Source: Bdellovibrionales bacterium (GTDB taxonomy: Bacteria; Bdellovibrionota; Bdellovibrionia; Bdellovibrionales; JAKFYE01). Taken from it: DNA of 64,000 nt. The translations under genes and the position numbers were made by a program. The notes beneath the pieces were generated by a model, which saw only the letters and a list, made by a program, of their open reading frames with translations, did not search any database and was not told the DNA's origin. Location: positions 1 to 64,000 of the forward strand of contig JAKFYE010000026.1 in NCBI GenBank assembly GCA_021731045.1, read 5' to 3'. This document shows positions 27,354 to 37,718 of this stretch, in pieces (the first letter of the stretch is position 1; the number at the start of each line of letters is the position of its first letter).

Positions 27354-28720
27354 AGACGATTTTTATCGTTTTGAATTTTATCACGACGTCCTTCGCTTAT
27401 GCAGGCCTTACATGTACACCAAACTCCACAACATCTCTTGATCCATTTTACGTGATTTCGAATTCTTTTTATTCCAATACAGAAGTTCAACAAACTACGA
27501 ATTTTCAAAGTAAAATTGAGCAATTCGTGAGAGTGCAAAGACCAGTAAAAAATGGGGGCGGTGTTGCCTACGTTCCCAACCGCAGCCTTATCGACGCCCC
27601 TACGGCTCGAAATATGAACCCAAATGTTCTCATCCAAAGCCAAGTTTTATCGATTGCAGATGAAGAAATTTTTGGCACCATTTTGCGTAACAAGAAGACG
27701 TACATAACCCCACAAGGTTTGCCCAAGATCAAAGCGCAAGAGATCGGAGGTATTCTAAACCGACATCTTCGACCTGCAAAAGATTATGCATTTATTATTG
27801 ATAGCGATGCGCCCCAACGTATTATCGTGCGCAATACGATGCTCAAACTTTCGGATCATTATTTGAAGCCGCAGATGACCGGTGATATGTACAATTTAAG
27901 TCGATGTTGCGATACAAGCAAAACACCCGCGCGTTGTGAAAATGGCTACACATTTAATATTTATGCCAAAGCCAACGGGAGAAGTATTAACTCGACATTA
28001 CTCATTCCAAAGAATTTTAGATTTATGAGTGATCTTCATCCGACTGTTAGACGCGATATGCCCCCTCTACTTAAGTTAAGTCAAATACTCGGACAAGACA
28101 TTAGCAAGTTTGAAATTATGGAGTCTCGAGGACTAATTCAATTTCCAAAGTCCATCGATCGGATAGAATGCGAAACTTCATGCAGTAATCCTTCAGAATG
28201 TGCCGTTTGTAAAACGATTGGGCCATTTGATAGCTTTTCCTACGGTCAAGGCGACTCCGATTTTGATAAATACGGCTCTCCGATTGCGCTCTGCTCATTT
28301 GCCGCGGTTTTAAAATCTTTTAAACCTAAATGTTCCGGCGTTGAGTGCCAAATACAGTATGGAGATATTTCGCGTGCGACTGATCCATATTTTGATAGTC
28401 ATCGTCAACATACCAAAGGCTATTGTTTTGATGTGCGTCCGATTAAAAAACCAAGCTCCAACTTACCAGATAGCGGTATTAACTATCGCTCTGCTAATTA
28501 TGATCGCGAAGCCACTCGAGACTTTATAGAACTTGTGATTCGCGCAGGGGCAACCACGGTTTTTTTTAATGATATGACCATCATCACCCCTATTAAAAAA
28601 AGTCATCCCAACTTGCTAATTCGTAGCGAAGTTGAACATGACGACCACATTCATTTTTGTTTAGATCCAAAGAATGTTCAGGTCGCCAATACATGTTCAA
28701 ACAAAAGCGTTCCAAACTAA
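27350..28720 (+). CDS. Secreted LAS/M15-like metallopeptidase candidate
   Basis: H-x6-D 'HTKGYCFD' and H-x-H 'HDDHIHFC' arranged as in LAS metallopeptidases; signal peptide. Confidence 0.6.
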   Translation: MKTIFIVLNFITTSFAYAGLTCTPNSTTSLDPFYVISNSFYSNTEVQQTTNFQSKIEQFVRVQRPVKNGGGVAYVPNRSLIDAPTARNMNPNVLIQSQVLSIADEEIFGTILRNKKTYITPQGLPKIKAQEIGGILNRHLRPAKDYAFIIDSDAPQRIIVRNTMLKLSDHYLKPQMTGDMYNLSRCCDTSKTPARCENGYTFNIYAKANGRSINSTLLIPKNFRFMSDLHPTVRRDMPPLLKLSQILGQDISKFEIMESRGLIQFPKSIDRIECETSCSNPSECAVCKTIGPFDSFSYGQGDSDFDKYGSPIALCSFAAVLKSFKPKCSGVECQIQYGDISRATDPYFDSHRQHTKGYCFDVRPIKKPSSNLPDSGINYRSANYDREATRDFIELVIRAGATTVFFNDMTIITPIKKSHPNLLIRSEVEHDDHIHFCLDPKNVQVANTCSNKSVPN

Positions 28721-28728
28721 TTAAAATT

Positions 28729-29280
28729 CTATTTAATCTCGAGTTCGATAATTAAAGCCCGAATCCCCGCTCGTGCGATCTTCACATCTTGATTCCGCAC
28801 AGTCGCTGACGTATTCACGCGCATCATCGTATCTTGACTCGATAAAGTTAAAAGATTTCGTCCAATCAAAGATGGCGCTACTAAACCCGTCGTACCTCGA
28901 ACATTTTTAGTCAGCTTTTGACCTACCGACCCCGAAGTAAAAACTTCAGCACTCAAAACACCTTGCGCTTTTTTAGGCAACTGCACATTTGAATATAGGC
29001 CTAATGACTTCACAACCAAACGAGCCCCCTGTGGCAAATCTACTGGCACTGCCAAACTACACGCGACTCGCCCAATCGTAGTTACAGGCTGCGCACTGTT
29101 TGCTTCAACAAGTAGTACAGCTTTATTAGGTCCCGTATCTTGCAACGACGTACGCGCCTGAGCACATCCATTTCCTCCTACGGCAATTTGTCGCGCATCT
29201 AAAACAGAACTCACATTTAAAGCAAAACTAGAAATTGGAACCAACATCGTAAAGATCGTAACTTTTATAACTGTTTTCAT
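28729..29280 (-). CDS. Hypothetical secreted protein
   Basis: Start moved to 'MKTVIKVTIFTMLVPISSFA' signal peptide. Confidence 0.6.
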   Translation of the reverse strand: MKTVIKVTIFTMLVPISSFALNVSSVLDARQIAVGGNGCAQARTSLQDTGPNKAVLLVEANSAQPVTTIGRVACSLAVPVDLPQGARLVVKSLGLYSNVQLPKKAQGVLSAEVFTSGSVGQKLTKNVRGTTGLVAPSLIGRNLLTLSSQDTMMRVNTSATVRNQDVKIARAGIRALIIELEIK

Positions 29281-29467
29281 AGCGGACTCTCCTTTTCCTA
29301 ACGAAAGAAGAATGCAACCACATGCCAAATCAAACCGACCCTACTCCTCATAAAAATGCCACCGCGTTATATCCAAACCGATACTAATAGACATCACATG
29401 AAACAAAAAAAAATTAACCTGGTGTCATAAATAAAACTGAATCCCAAGGTCGCCGATAAAACCTTCC

Positions 29468-29601
29468 CATTTATTTTTAGAATATTTTTTAAATTTTCGA
29501 ATATCTCCAAAAATCAGGATTGAGCGCGCTCATGCGCCCACGGTGGGCGCCCTGGTTGTTGGAGATATTCGAAAATTTAAAAAATATTCTAAAAATAAAT
29601 G
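29468..29601. repeat. 41-bp perfect inverted repeat with GC-rich inner hairpin
   Basis: CATTTATTTTTAGAATATTTTTTAAATTTTCGAATATCTCC (29468-29508) / exact reverse complement (29561-29601). Confidence 0.95.
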
Positions 29602-29610
29602 AGAAGGGGC

Positions 29611-30837
29611 TCAAGCCTCAACGGTGTAGAGTTCTTTTTTGATGGAGGCCGTTCTTACGATACGTTCAAGCTGCATAATTAAAAGGGGCGCGATTAAAGA
29701 AAGTGCAAAAAACATCCAACCGATCGTGGCCATTCCGATTAGTTTTCCGCTAGCGTCAGAACTTAAAACGGCCGCCGATAAAAAGGAACCACTACTGCTA
29801 AGTAAGTGTTGGACTGCCGATAACATCGACATAAAACGAGCACGGTATTGCGGCGGTGGAACTTTAGAGATGAGCGTATTCATGGCCACGTATCTTAAGT
29901 TGTTGCCAACCATAAAGGTGCAAAAAATAGCAAGAATCGGCAGTGCAGGATGATAATAAATTAATCCTCCAAAAATCACGATAAATAGCAAAGCGGTTCC
30001 CAATAACACGGGCGGAAAAGGTCCTGAGCGATCCGCCCAATAACCTCCCAGTTTCGTTGAGAACAATGTGATAAATCCACCGACTAAATACAACATTCCC
30101 ATGTGCTCACGTGGCCAGAGCAAATTAAACTGAAGATATGCGGATAAATTTGGAACCACCATAAAAGTGCCCAAAATCGAAGAGCCCATTAAAGTCCAAG
30201 CTAACCAATATTTTTTTTGATTGAACTCCGTCTTAAATTTAACTTCATGTTTTTGTTTATCTTTAAGATGCGCAGTCATCGACGGCAACGCCCAAAGAAT
30301 TAAAAAAGCGATGCTAAAGCCAATGATGCCGACAACGTAAAAAGGCATAAACCAACCGCCCAATCGCGCTAACTCTAAACCGGCTGGAACTCCAAAAATA
30401 GAAGCCAAAGCAAATGAAACCATCACCGTACCGAGCGCACGACCTCGTCTTTCAGGTGGAATAATGTCGGCCACAATTGAAAGCGTGAGTGAAGATGCCG
30501 GCCCACCAAAAGCACCCGCTAAAATGCGCGCCATAAGTAACGAGTATAGTCCGGTCGACGAAGCCCCAAGTACCGTTCCGATACCTAGACCTATCATCGC
30601 AACAAAGAGTGCTTTTTTACGATCAAACTTATCTAAAAAAAATGAACAGATAATCCCCGACAAGCAGGCGGAGAGCGTATAACTTCCACCGATCCACCCT
30701 AAATGTGAAACCGAAATATCCAGGGCCTTCGCAAAATCGGGGCCCATCGGCATAACCATCATAAAATCTAAAATATTAACAAATTGTACTGCCGCTAAAA
30801 GAAGAATAATAACGGTTTCACTACGATGAATTTTCAT
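29611..30837 (-). CDS. MFS transporter
   Basis: 12-TM pattern; 'DKFDRKKALFVAMIGLGIG', 'PPERRGRALGTVM'. Confidence 0.9.
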   Translation of the reverse strand: MKIHRSETVIILLLAAVQFVNILDFMMVMPMGPDFAKALDISVSHLGWIGGSYTLSACLSGIICSFFLDKFDRKKALFVAMIGLGIGTVLGASSTGLYSLLMARILAGAFGGPASSLTLSIVADIIPPERRGRALGTVMVSFALASIFGVPAGLELARLGGWFMPFYVVGIIGFSIAFLILWALPSMTAHLKDKQKHEVKFKTEFNQKKYWLAWTLMGSSILGTFMVVPNLSAYLQFNLLWPREHMGMLYLVGGFITLFSTKLGGYWADRSGPFPPVLLGTALLFIVIFGGLIYYHPALPILAIFCTFMVGNNLRYVAMNTLISKVPPPQYRARFMSMLSAVQHLLSSSGSFLSAAVLSSDASGKLIGMATIGWMFFALSLIAPLLIMQLERIVRTASIKKELYTVEA

Positions 30838-30841
30838 GCAT

Positions 30842-31558
30842 CTATCTTTGTTTATGGGCGAGTTGTTGCATGTAATCCATTTGAATTTGCTGGATCTCGA
30901 TCAAACGTTGCCACTGACTCGTCATCAACTTATCCATTTTTTCATGTAACATTCGAATTTCTAATTCTGCTTTGAGATTCGTTTTATAGTCGTGTTCTTC
31001 ACGAATGCGATCTTTTTGTGCTTGGCGATTTTGCGACATCATAATGATTGGCCCCTGAAGAGCCGCGACACTGGAAAGAAAAAGATTTAATAAAACAAAC
31101 GGAAACGGATCAAAAGCTCTATGGCCCAGAAAATAAAGATTGGTTCCCATCCAGGTTAGCAAAGTTAAAATAAATATAATGATAAATGCCCAACTGCCAC
31201 CAAAAGACGCAATTTTATCAGAAAGCCGATCACCAATAGATTGATCTTCTTTTTTATTAGACGTCGTCTCTGTGAGCATCTCATGATCGCGAATTGCCGC
31301 GATAATTTCTTTATCTAGGTCGCTCAGCTCGCCCTTTTCAACTTCAAGAAGACGGCGAACTTGTTCGTAGCGAAAAACCTCGAGATCTTTTAAACAAATA
31401 TATTCATCGGGGTCAAAGTGAGGGTGCTCCCGACTGATTTCTTCAAATACAGAACGACGTATGAGGGCTCCCGGAATGAGTTCATCAAGTCGTTTTTCTT
31501 TTTTGCAAATCTGGCATATAGCCGTTTTAGCTGTTCGGATTCCCTTAGGCACGTCCAC
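30842..31558 (-). CDS. DUF1003 family membrane protein
   Basis: 'FGGSWAFIIIFILTLLTWMGTNLYFL...FDPFPFVLLNLFLSSVAALQGPIIMMSQNRQAQKDR'. Confidence 0.92.
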   Translation of the reverse strand: MDVPKGIRTAKTAICQICKKEKRLDELIPGALIRRSVFEEISREHPHFDPDEYICLKDLEVFRYEQVRRLLEVEKGELSDLDKEIIAAIRDHEMLTETTSNKKEDQSIGDRLSDKIASFGGSWAFIIIFILTLLTWMGTNLYFLGHRAFDPFPFVLLNLFLSSVAALQGPIIMMSQNRQAQKDRIREEHDYKTNLKAELEIRMLHEKMDKLMTSQWQRLIEIQQIQMDYMQQLAHKQR

Positions 31559-31583
31559 CCCTGTTATTTTAGGATGGCATTGT

Positions 31584-34112
31584 TTAGATTAAACTGGCAA
31601 GTTTCTCCATCAGTTGGGTCTTAGAAACTGGCTTAGACAAATATGCATCACAGCCCACGACTAAGCACTTTTGGCTGTCTTCACGCAGTGCATGAGCAGT
31701 TAGGGCTAAGATAGAAGTCCGGTTCGCATGGGTGCTATATTCTAATTCCCGAATTTTTTTTGTGGCGGAATATCCATCCATCACTGGCATTTGCATATCC
31801 ATCAAAATAATATCGTATTTTTTAAGTTTCATTTTGTCTAAAGCCACAAGACCATTTTCGGCCTCGTCAACAATAAATCCGTAGTTTTTTAAATACACTT
31901 TTACTAATTGTCGGTTTTCTGGTGAGTCGTCCGTAATTAAAATCTTGAGACCTTTAGGCAGATCTACCGATGTTGATTTATTTTCGGAGCTGAGAGTCGT
32001 CAAAACATCATTTTTATTTGCCTCTTGCAGAGGAATAAGAATATCAAAGACCGTTCCACTTTTTGGGGCACTCTGAACTTCGATCTGGCCCTTCATAAGC
32101 CCGGCAAGATCTTTTGCGATGGAAAGTCCTAGACCCGCTCCACCCCGATTGCGCGTGATCGTTTTATCAATTTGCTCAAAACGCTCAAATATATTAGTGA
32201 TATTTTCTTGTGAAATTCCAATACCGGTATCCGTCACTTTAAAATGAACGCCTTTTTCCGTATTCGTCACGGCTAACGTAACCGCACCTTCATCTGTAAA
32301 TTTAATAGCATTGATTAGGATATTACCTAAAATTTGCTTCAATCTTAAAGGATCACCTAAAAAATAATCGTGAGTCAGGCCTTCTGTTGAAGACACGAGA
32401 TCGATGCCTTTTTCTGAGGATTTAATTCGATACAAACTGATGATCTCCTCTACAAAAGATCTAAGATTAAACGGGACAATTTCAAGTTCAATTTTTCCGG
32501 ATTCCACTTTCGACATATCGAGAAGGTCATTAACCAAACGCAGTAAATTCGAACACGACTGTTTAAACATATTGACGAACTGCTCTTGCGCTTTAGACAT
32601 TTTGGTTTCGGCAAGCATTTCGCTCACACCCATCAAAATATTAAGCGGCGTACGAATTTCGTGGCTCATGTTTGCTAAAAATAAACTTTTAGTTTCACTT
32701 GCGGCCTCGGCGACTCTGCGAGCCTCTTCTAGTTCAAATGTTCGTTCTTTAACTAAATTTTCCACCTGATCGTAGGACGTTAGTAAGTTTGAATACATGT
32801 ATAAAATGTGCCCGAATAATAATGCGGCAAAGAAACCAAAGACGAGAGTAAATTTGGGTAGAAAGCTTAAAAATTCCGACATGCCATTAAGATTTGGAGT
32901 TGTGACAATCGAAAAACTTTTGCCAAAAATATCAAACGAAGTTTTATGAGAAAATCCGGGGTAATCAATCGTTTTGATATTAGATGAGATGACGAGTCCA
33001 CTTTCAGAAAACAAACCATAGTCAAAACGAGTAAATTGAACTTGATCGATGGCTCTTTCTAAAATTTTATTAAACTTTAATTGCGCAACTACGTATCCGT
33101 GAATGATCCCCTCAGAAACATAAGGCACGACAATCTCCACACGTCCATCCTTCGCTAGATCAGGAGGCGTGACGATTGCGATATCGGCTTGTTCTGTAAT
33201 CTTCGTATAATAAAGCGCGGGTTTAATCAGACGAGGCGGATCCCCAGGCACCTCTGTTTTTTTAAGCATCCATCCTAAACGTCCTTGCGTTGAGATCCAG
33301 TGCAGGGACTGCATGACCTGCCTTGAAAAAAGCACTCCGCGCGCGACTTCGAGTGTGGTGTCGTTCTCTGGAAGTTCAGTTTTACTATTTTTTAAATTCA
33401 TTAAAAGATTTAGTGGAATCACTTCATTATCGAGAGTTTCTTTTAGAGACAACTGGAGACTGTTTACAAATAAAATTTCAGTCTTTTTGAGTAGATCAAT
33501 TTCGTCTCGTTGTAATTTAAATGATAGCAGAATAACAAGCAGGAGCGTTCCAAAAAAAATTGTAAATGGCAACACGCTTCGGTGAAGGCGAAAGGGACTA
33601 TGTATCGCGAGCTTTCTAGCATGTGCCACTAGTAAAAGGGCGGCGGCTAAACTCAGAATTGTTAAGGCAATTTGATCTCCCGGTAAAACTTCAACATTAA
33701 ACCGGCTGCTGGTGTAACGATGTAGAACCGACGCAATATTAATGACGAGCACGCCAAAGCCCGCCGCAATGTAAAGAAAACTATCGTGTGCAATTCGTTT
33801 ACCACTCGAAGCAAAAAATAAAAATAAACTCACGAGTGTGGTACATAAATGTGCAATAAAAGTAGCCAAGCGAAGTGCAAAGTAATGCTCGACATTGTAG
33901 TGGCGAAGAATCCAGTCTGGACCCAAAGCCATAATTAAAATACCAACCCCATAAAGAGTTGTAAGACCTAAGATCACACGAGCTGAACGATAAAATCGCC
34001 AGCTCAAAGATAGACCTCCCACTAGCACACAGAGTAAGAAAATAAGTGTGTGCATATTCAGAGGATCAATCTGTTGGTTGCATATTGCTATTTCACATAG
34101 ATCTTTAATCAT
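31584..34112 (-). CDS. Hybrid sensor histidine kinase/response regulator
   Basis: N-terminal TMs and CHASE-like loop; 'FLANMSHEIRTPLNILMG', HATPase, C-terminal REC 'DIILMDMQMPVMDGYSAT'. Confidence 0.93.
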   Translation of the reverse strand: MIKDLCEIAICNQQIDPLNMHTLIFLLCVLVGGLSLSWRFYRSARVILGLTTLYGVGILIMALGPDWILRHYNVEHYFALRLATFIAHLCTTLVSLFLFFASSGKRIAHDSFLYIAAGFGVLVINIASVLHRYTSSRFNVEVLPGDQIALTILSLAAALLLVAHARKLAIHSPFRLHRSVLPFTIFFGTLLLVILLSFKLQRDEIDLLKKTEILFVNSLQLSLKETLDNEVIPLNLLMNLKNSKTELPENDTTLEVARGVLFSRQVMQSLHWISTQGRLGWMLKKTEVPGDPPRLIKPALYYTKITEQADIAIVTPPDLAKDGRVEIVVPYVSEGIIHGYVVAQLKFNKILERAIDQVQFTRFDYGLFSESGLVISSNIKTIDYPGFSHKTSFDIFGKSFSIVTTPNLNGMSEFLSFLPKFTLVFGFFAALLFGHILYMYSNLLTSYDQVENLVKERTFELEEARRVAEAASETKSLFLANMSHEIRTPLNILMGVSEMLAETKMSKAQEQFVNMFKQSCSNLLRLVNDLLDMSKVESGKIELEIVPFNLRSFVEEIISLYRIKSSEKGIDLVSSTEGLTHDYFLGDPLRLKQILGNILINAIKFTDEGAVTLAVTNTEKGVHFKVTDTGIGISQENITNIFERFEQIDKTITRNRGGAGLGLSIAKDLAGLMKGQIEVQSAPKSGTVFDILIPLQEANKNDVLTTLSSENKSTSVDLPKGLKILITDDSPENRQLVKVYLKNYGFIVDEAENGLVALDKMKLKKYDIILMDMQMPVMDGYSATKKIRELEYSTHANRTSILALTAHALREDSQKCLVVGCDAYLSKPVSKTQLMEKLASLI

Positions 34113-34303
34113 TGGTGCAATTTTAAACTTTTTTTCATACTTGTCACAAGTCTATAGAGACCTTAATTGAGTGTTTATTAAGAAATATTAACGCGATTTT
34201 TTTTGAGTCCAAAGTCTAACTTACTGAGATTTCTTAATTCTCATCGATAGTATTGTGATTTTTGAGCTGAGGGCCGAAAATAAATGCCATAGGGGGGATT
34301 CAA

Positions 34304-34783
34304 ATGAACGAAAACACTTTAACATCGAATTCAGAGGGAAAACTTGAAAATTGGCCGTATGACGAAATGTTTGATATCGAAAAATGGAACCTACCTCAAT
34401 TTTTTGATGTCATCGTTGTGGAGGATGATATCACGACAACCCGTCTGATTAAAGCCATTGCTCGACGAACTAATAATTTTGCGCGCATTAAGAGTTTTAA
34501 TACAGCCGAAGATGCCATCTCACATGTTGAGACATTAAAGAGAAGAAATTGGACCGCACCCGATCTTGCGATTGTCGATGTCTACTTAAGAGGTCCTAAG
34601 GACGGACTCGCATTTTGTGAAACCATTAACTCACTCTACCCAGAAACGAACATCGTCGTAACGAGCAGCGTGCATCCTCATCTCTATGCTGAAAAAGCAA
34701 AGCGTTTACAAGCGCGACCTCTGTTTCTGCCAAAGCCTTTTACTATCAAGCAAATCACAAGCCTTTTCGAACGACTCAACTAA
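34304..34783 (+). CDS. Response regulator receiver protein
   Basis: 'VIVVEDDITTTRLIKAI', 'DLAIVDVYLRGPKDGLAF', 'KPFTIKQI'. Confidence 0.88.
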   Translation: MNENTLTSNSEGKLENWPYDEMFDIEKWNLPQFFDVIVVEDDITTTRLIKAIARRTNNFARIKSFNTAEDAISHVETLKRRNWTAPDLAIVDVYLRGPKDGLAFCETINSLYPETNIVVTSSVHPHLYAEKAKRLQARPLFLPKPFTIKQITSLFERLN

Positions 34784-34797
34784 TTATTGGAGGACAT

Positions 34798-35208
34798 ATG
34801 CAACAGACACTTATACATTATGGACCATTCAAACGAACATCTAGCATCGACGAATTAGTCAGAGATCAGCTCAAGATTTTGAGCGAACATTTTTCACCTC
34901 AAGGACATCAGGTGTTTCAAGTTTGGCTAGATCGGCATCGTACCCGACGCAGTCCTAATAACATGAGCTATCATTGCAAAATTAAAGTCCAAACAGATAA
35001 CGGAAAAAATATTTTTGTCGAAAAAAATGATCAAAATTTATTTGGCGCGCTCAATCGTGCGCGTCGTGCTGCTTTGAATTTATTAGATCATTCTCGAGAA
35101 ATCGGCCGAAAAAAACGAAAAGTCGCCGCTCGTCAGCAGCGAGAACTTATTCAAACAAATAATTTTTCAAATAGACTTCAACCTGATTCATACAGTGTTG
35201 AATTGTAG
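34798..35208 (+). CDS. RaiA/HPF-like (ribosome hibernation-like) protein
   Basis: 'CKIKVQTDNGKNIFVEKNDQNLFGALNRARRAALNLLDHSREIGRKKRK' resembles diverged S30AE/HPF. Confidence 0.55.
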   Translation: MQQTLIHYGPFKRTSSIDELVRDQLKILSEHFSPQGHQVFQVWLDRHRTRRSPNNMSYHCKIKVQTDNGKNIFVEKNDQNLFGALNRARRAALNLLDHSREIGRKKRKVAARQQRELIQTNNFSNRLQPDSYSVEL

Positions 35209-35446
35209 CCGTATTAGACTCTTTGCAAGCCCCTTCGAGCTCTCGTGCGTAGAGCTCGAGGGAAGGAAAGCCGTAGGGTCTTGCAATTCCTTTAATCGTA
35301 TGACTGATTCTTGCCATATCTTGAAATTTACTCTCTGCAAACAAGCTCTTTAAATTCTTTAAGTCTTCTTCTCGTGATTTAATAAAGAACGGAATGAGAT
35401 CAGCAATATCACTTTCAACTGGGACTTCAGTTTTAGGAGTATCCAT
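35147..35446 (-). CDS. Hpt (histidine phosphotransfer) domain protein
   Basis: 'MARISHTIKGIARPYGFPSLELYARELEGA'. Confidence 0.82.
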   Translation of the reverse strand: MDTPKTEVPVESDIADLIPFFIKSREEDLKNLKSLFAESKFQDMARISHTIKGIARPYGFPSLELYARELEGACKESNTATIQHCMNQVEVYLKNYLFE

Positions 35447-35459
35447 TTTATCCCCTTTC

Positions 35460-36197
35460 TTAGATCGTGCCTTGAGGCAATGATAGATCGTCCGACTTCA
35501 CTGTTTTTCTAGGAGCCGCCGGAATAGAAAGAATGTAGCCCTTTCCACGACTCGAACGTAAGTTCACACCCGTATCCGAAATTTTTTGTCGTAACTTACA
35601 AACGTGCGTATCAATATTACGAACACTTAAATGCACACCTTTACCCCATACCGATTCAAATAGTTCGTCGCGAGTCAAGACATCCGTCGGTTTGCGAGCT
35701 AACGCCAATAATATTTTAAATTCGATTGGAGTTAAATCAATATGAGTGTTTTCGCCATTCGTTTTCTTATAAACTTTTTGATCTACGAGCGAAATAAGTA
35801 ATGGGCCAATTTCAATATCGCCTTCAAAATTGCCTTTGCGTTTCAAAACAACTTCAACACGAGCAAGCAGTTCACGCGCATCAAACGGTTTTGCAATATA
35901 GTCATCAGCACCAGAAGAGAGGCCATTAATTTTATCGGTCACTTCACCTTTAGCCGTTAACATAATCACCGGAGTTTTACGAGTTAAGCCATCGCGCTCG
36001 ATTTCTTTACAAAACTCAATTCCATTGCCATCAGGCAAAGATATGTCTAATAAAATTAAGTCGAATTGATTCGACGATAATTTTAATCGCGCCTCATAAA
36101 GACTTGTTGCGAGTTCAACTTGGTTGTTCTTTTCAATTGCTCGTTTTGTGAGAAATTGTGCTTCTAATGAATCTTCAACTAGTAATATATGTGCCAT
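35460..36197 (-). CDS. OmpR/PhoB-family response regulator
   Basis: REC 'DLILLDISLPDGNGIEFC' + winged helix 'SVRNIDTHVCKLRQKISDTG'. Confidence 0.93.
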   Translation of the reverse strand: MAHILLVEDSLEAQFLTKRAIEKNNQVELATSLYEARLKLSSNQFDLILLDISLPDGNGIEFCKEIERDGLTRKTPVIMLTAKGEVTDKINGLSSGADDYIAKPFDARELLARVEVVLKRKGNFEGDIEIGPLLISLVDQKVYKKTNGENTHIDLTPIEFKILLALARKPTDVLTRDELFESVWGKGVHLSVRNIDTHVCKLRQKISDTGVNLRSSRGKGYILSIPAAPRKTVKSDDLSLPQGTI

Positions 36198-36377
36198 AGA
36201 TTTCTATTATTCGCCCTTAGAGTGTTAAATGGTCAACGCCTATAGTATTATGTTTTCTTAACAAATCTACTCAGCGATTAAACGTTAATTATATCAGGTA
36301 TTTAACAACCTACTATCGAGCTTGCGTAAGGTCTTGCAGCCCGCTAGATTTGAACAATTACATAAAGGACATTCAAA

Positions 36378-37718
36378 ATGAAATCTACCACTATAAAAAA
36401 ATGGGTCAGTCTTTATATAGCAAGTTTCTTCACAATATTAGTTTTGGGCTCAGGAAGTCTCTTAAGTTCCTGCTCGGCTCCATCTACTCAAAATGAGGAA
36501 CAAGGCACTAAAGCGCACGCTCCTATAGAAGACAAGCCAAAGCGCTATAATTCTATAAGTGCGCTTAATAAGCCTTATGTTTTGCTCGTCTCGCTTGATG
36601 GCTTTCGCTATGACTATATCGAAAAATACAACGCAAAAAACCTTGCCGCTTTTGAAAAAAACGGACGGCGTGCAAAAGGGTTGATCCCCTCGTTTCCAAC
36701 AAAAACGTTTCCTAATCATTATACGATCGTGACAGGTATGTTGCCGACGACTCATGGACTGGTCGATAATGATTTTTACGATTCTCAAACTCTAAAAAAA
36801 TATAGCATGGGTGATTCGGTCGCCGTACGTGATGGAAGTTGGTATGGGGGAGAACCGCTTTGGATGGTCGCTGAACGTTCAGGAATGATCGCTGCCAGTT
36901 ATTTTTGGGTGGGGTCAGAAGCTGAAATCAAAGGCTATAGGCCGAGTTACTACTATGATTACGATGATAAGCATGACAATAAAATGCGCGTGGCTCAGGT
37001 GCTTAAATGGCTAAGCCTTCCCGAATCTGAAAGACCGCACATGTTGACGTTGTATTTTTCAATTGTCGATAGTGCCGGTCACAAGTATGGGCCCGACGCG
37101 CCCGAAACAGGGGTCGCGGTTCAAGAAGCCGATCAACTGATTGGTGAGTTACGTGCGGAGCTGGCGTCGACTCATCTTCCGATAAACTTTATTGTTGTCT
37201 CAGATCACGGAATGGGAAACCTCGACCCGGTTAAAACAATTTATCTCGATAAAGTTATTGATTTGAAAAAATACGAAATCGCGGGAGGCGGAGCCTTTTT
37301 ATCGCTCTATTCGAATAGCCCAAAAGATATTCAAAATGATTACAATAAATTAAAAGTTATACCGCATGCGAAAGTTTTTTTTAGAAATAAAATTCCCGCT
37401 CATTATAAGTTGAAGAGCTCAAGCCGCTTGGGCGATCTTGTTATGGTGGCCGACAATGGGTACTATATTATGACTAAGTCTCCCAAAGATGTTTCCAAAC
37501 CTTCGGGACAAATGGCGACTCATGGTTGGGACAACATCAACAAAGACATGCACGGAGTTTTTCTTGCAGAAGGTGTAAATATTAAGCCAGGTCCAGTGCT
37601 CGCTCCGTTTGAAAATATTCACATTTATCCGTTTATATTAAAAATTTTGGGACTGCACACTGACGAAGTTATTGACGGTAAACTTGAAATTTTAGATCCG
37701 ATTTACAGAGCGAACTAG
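36378..37718 (+). CDS. Type I phosphodiesterase/nucleotide pyrophosphatase-like lipoprotein
   Basis: Lipobox 'LLSSCS'; 'LLVSLDGFRYDYIEKY', 'IPSFPTKTFPNHYTIVTGMLPTTHGLVDNDFYD', 'VVSDHGMG'. Confidence 0.92.
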   Translation: MKSTTIKKWVSLYIASFFTILVLGSGSLLSSCSAPSTQNEEQGTKAHAPIEDKPKRYNSISALNKPYVLLVSLDGFRYDYIEKYNAKNLAAFEKNGRRAKGLIPSFPTKTFPNHYTIVTGMLPTTHGLVDNDFYDSQTLKKYSMGDSVAVRDGSWYGGEPLWMVAERSGMIAASYFWVGSEAEIKGYRPSYYYDYDDKHDNKMRVAQVLKWLSLPESERPHMLTLYFSIVDSAGHKYGPDAPETGVAVQEADQLIGELRAELASTHLPINFIVVSDHGMGNLDPVKTIYLDKVIDLKKYEIAGGGAFLSLYSNSPKDIQNDYNKLKVIPHAKVFFRNKIPAHYKLKSSSRLGDLVMVADNGYYIMTKSPKDVSKPSGQMATHGWDNINKDMHGVFLAEGVNIKPGPVLAPFENIHIYPFILKILGLHTDEVIDGKLEILDPIYRAN

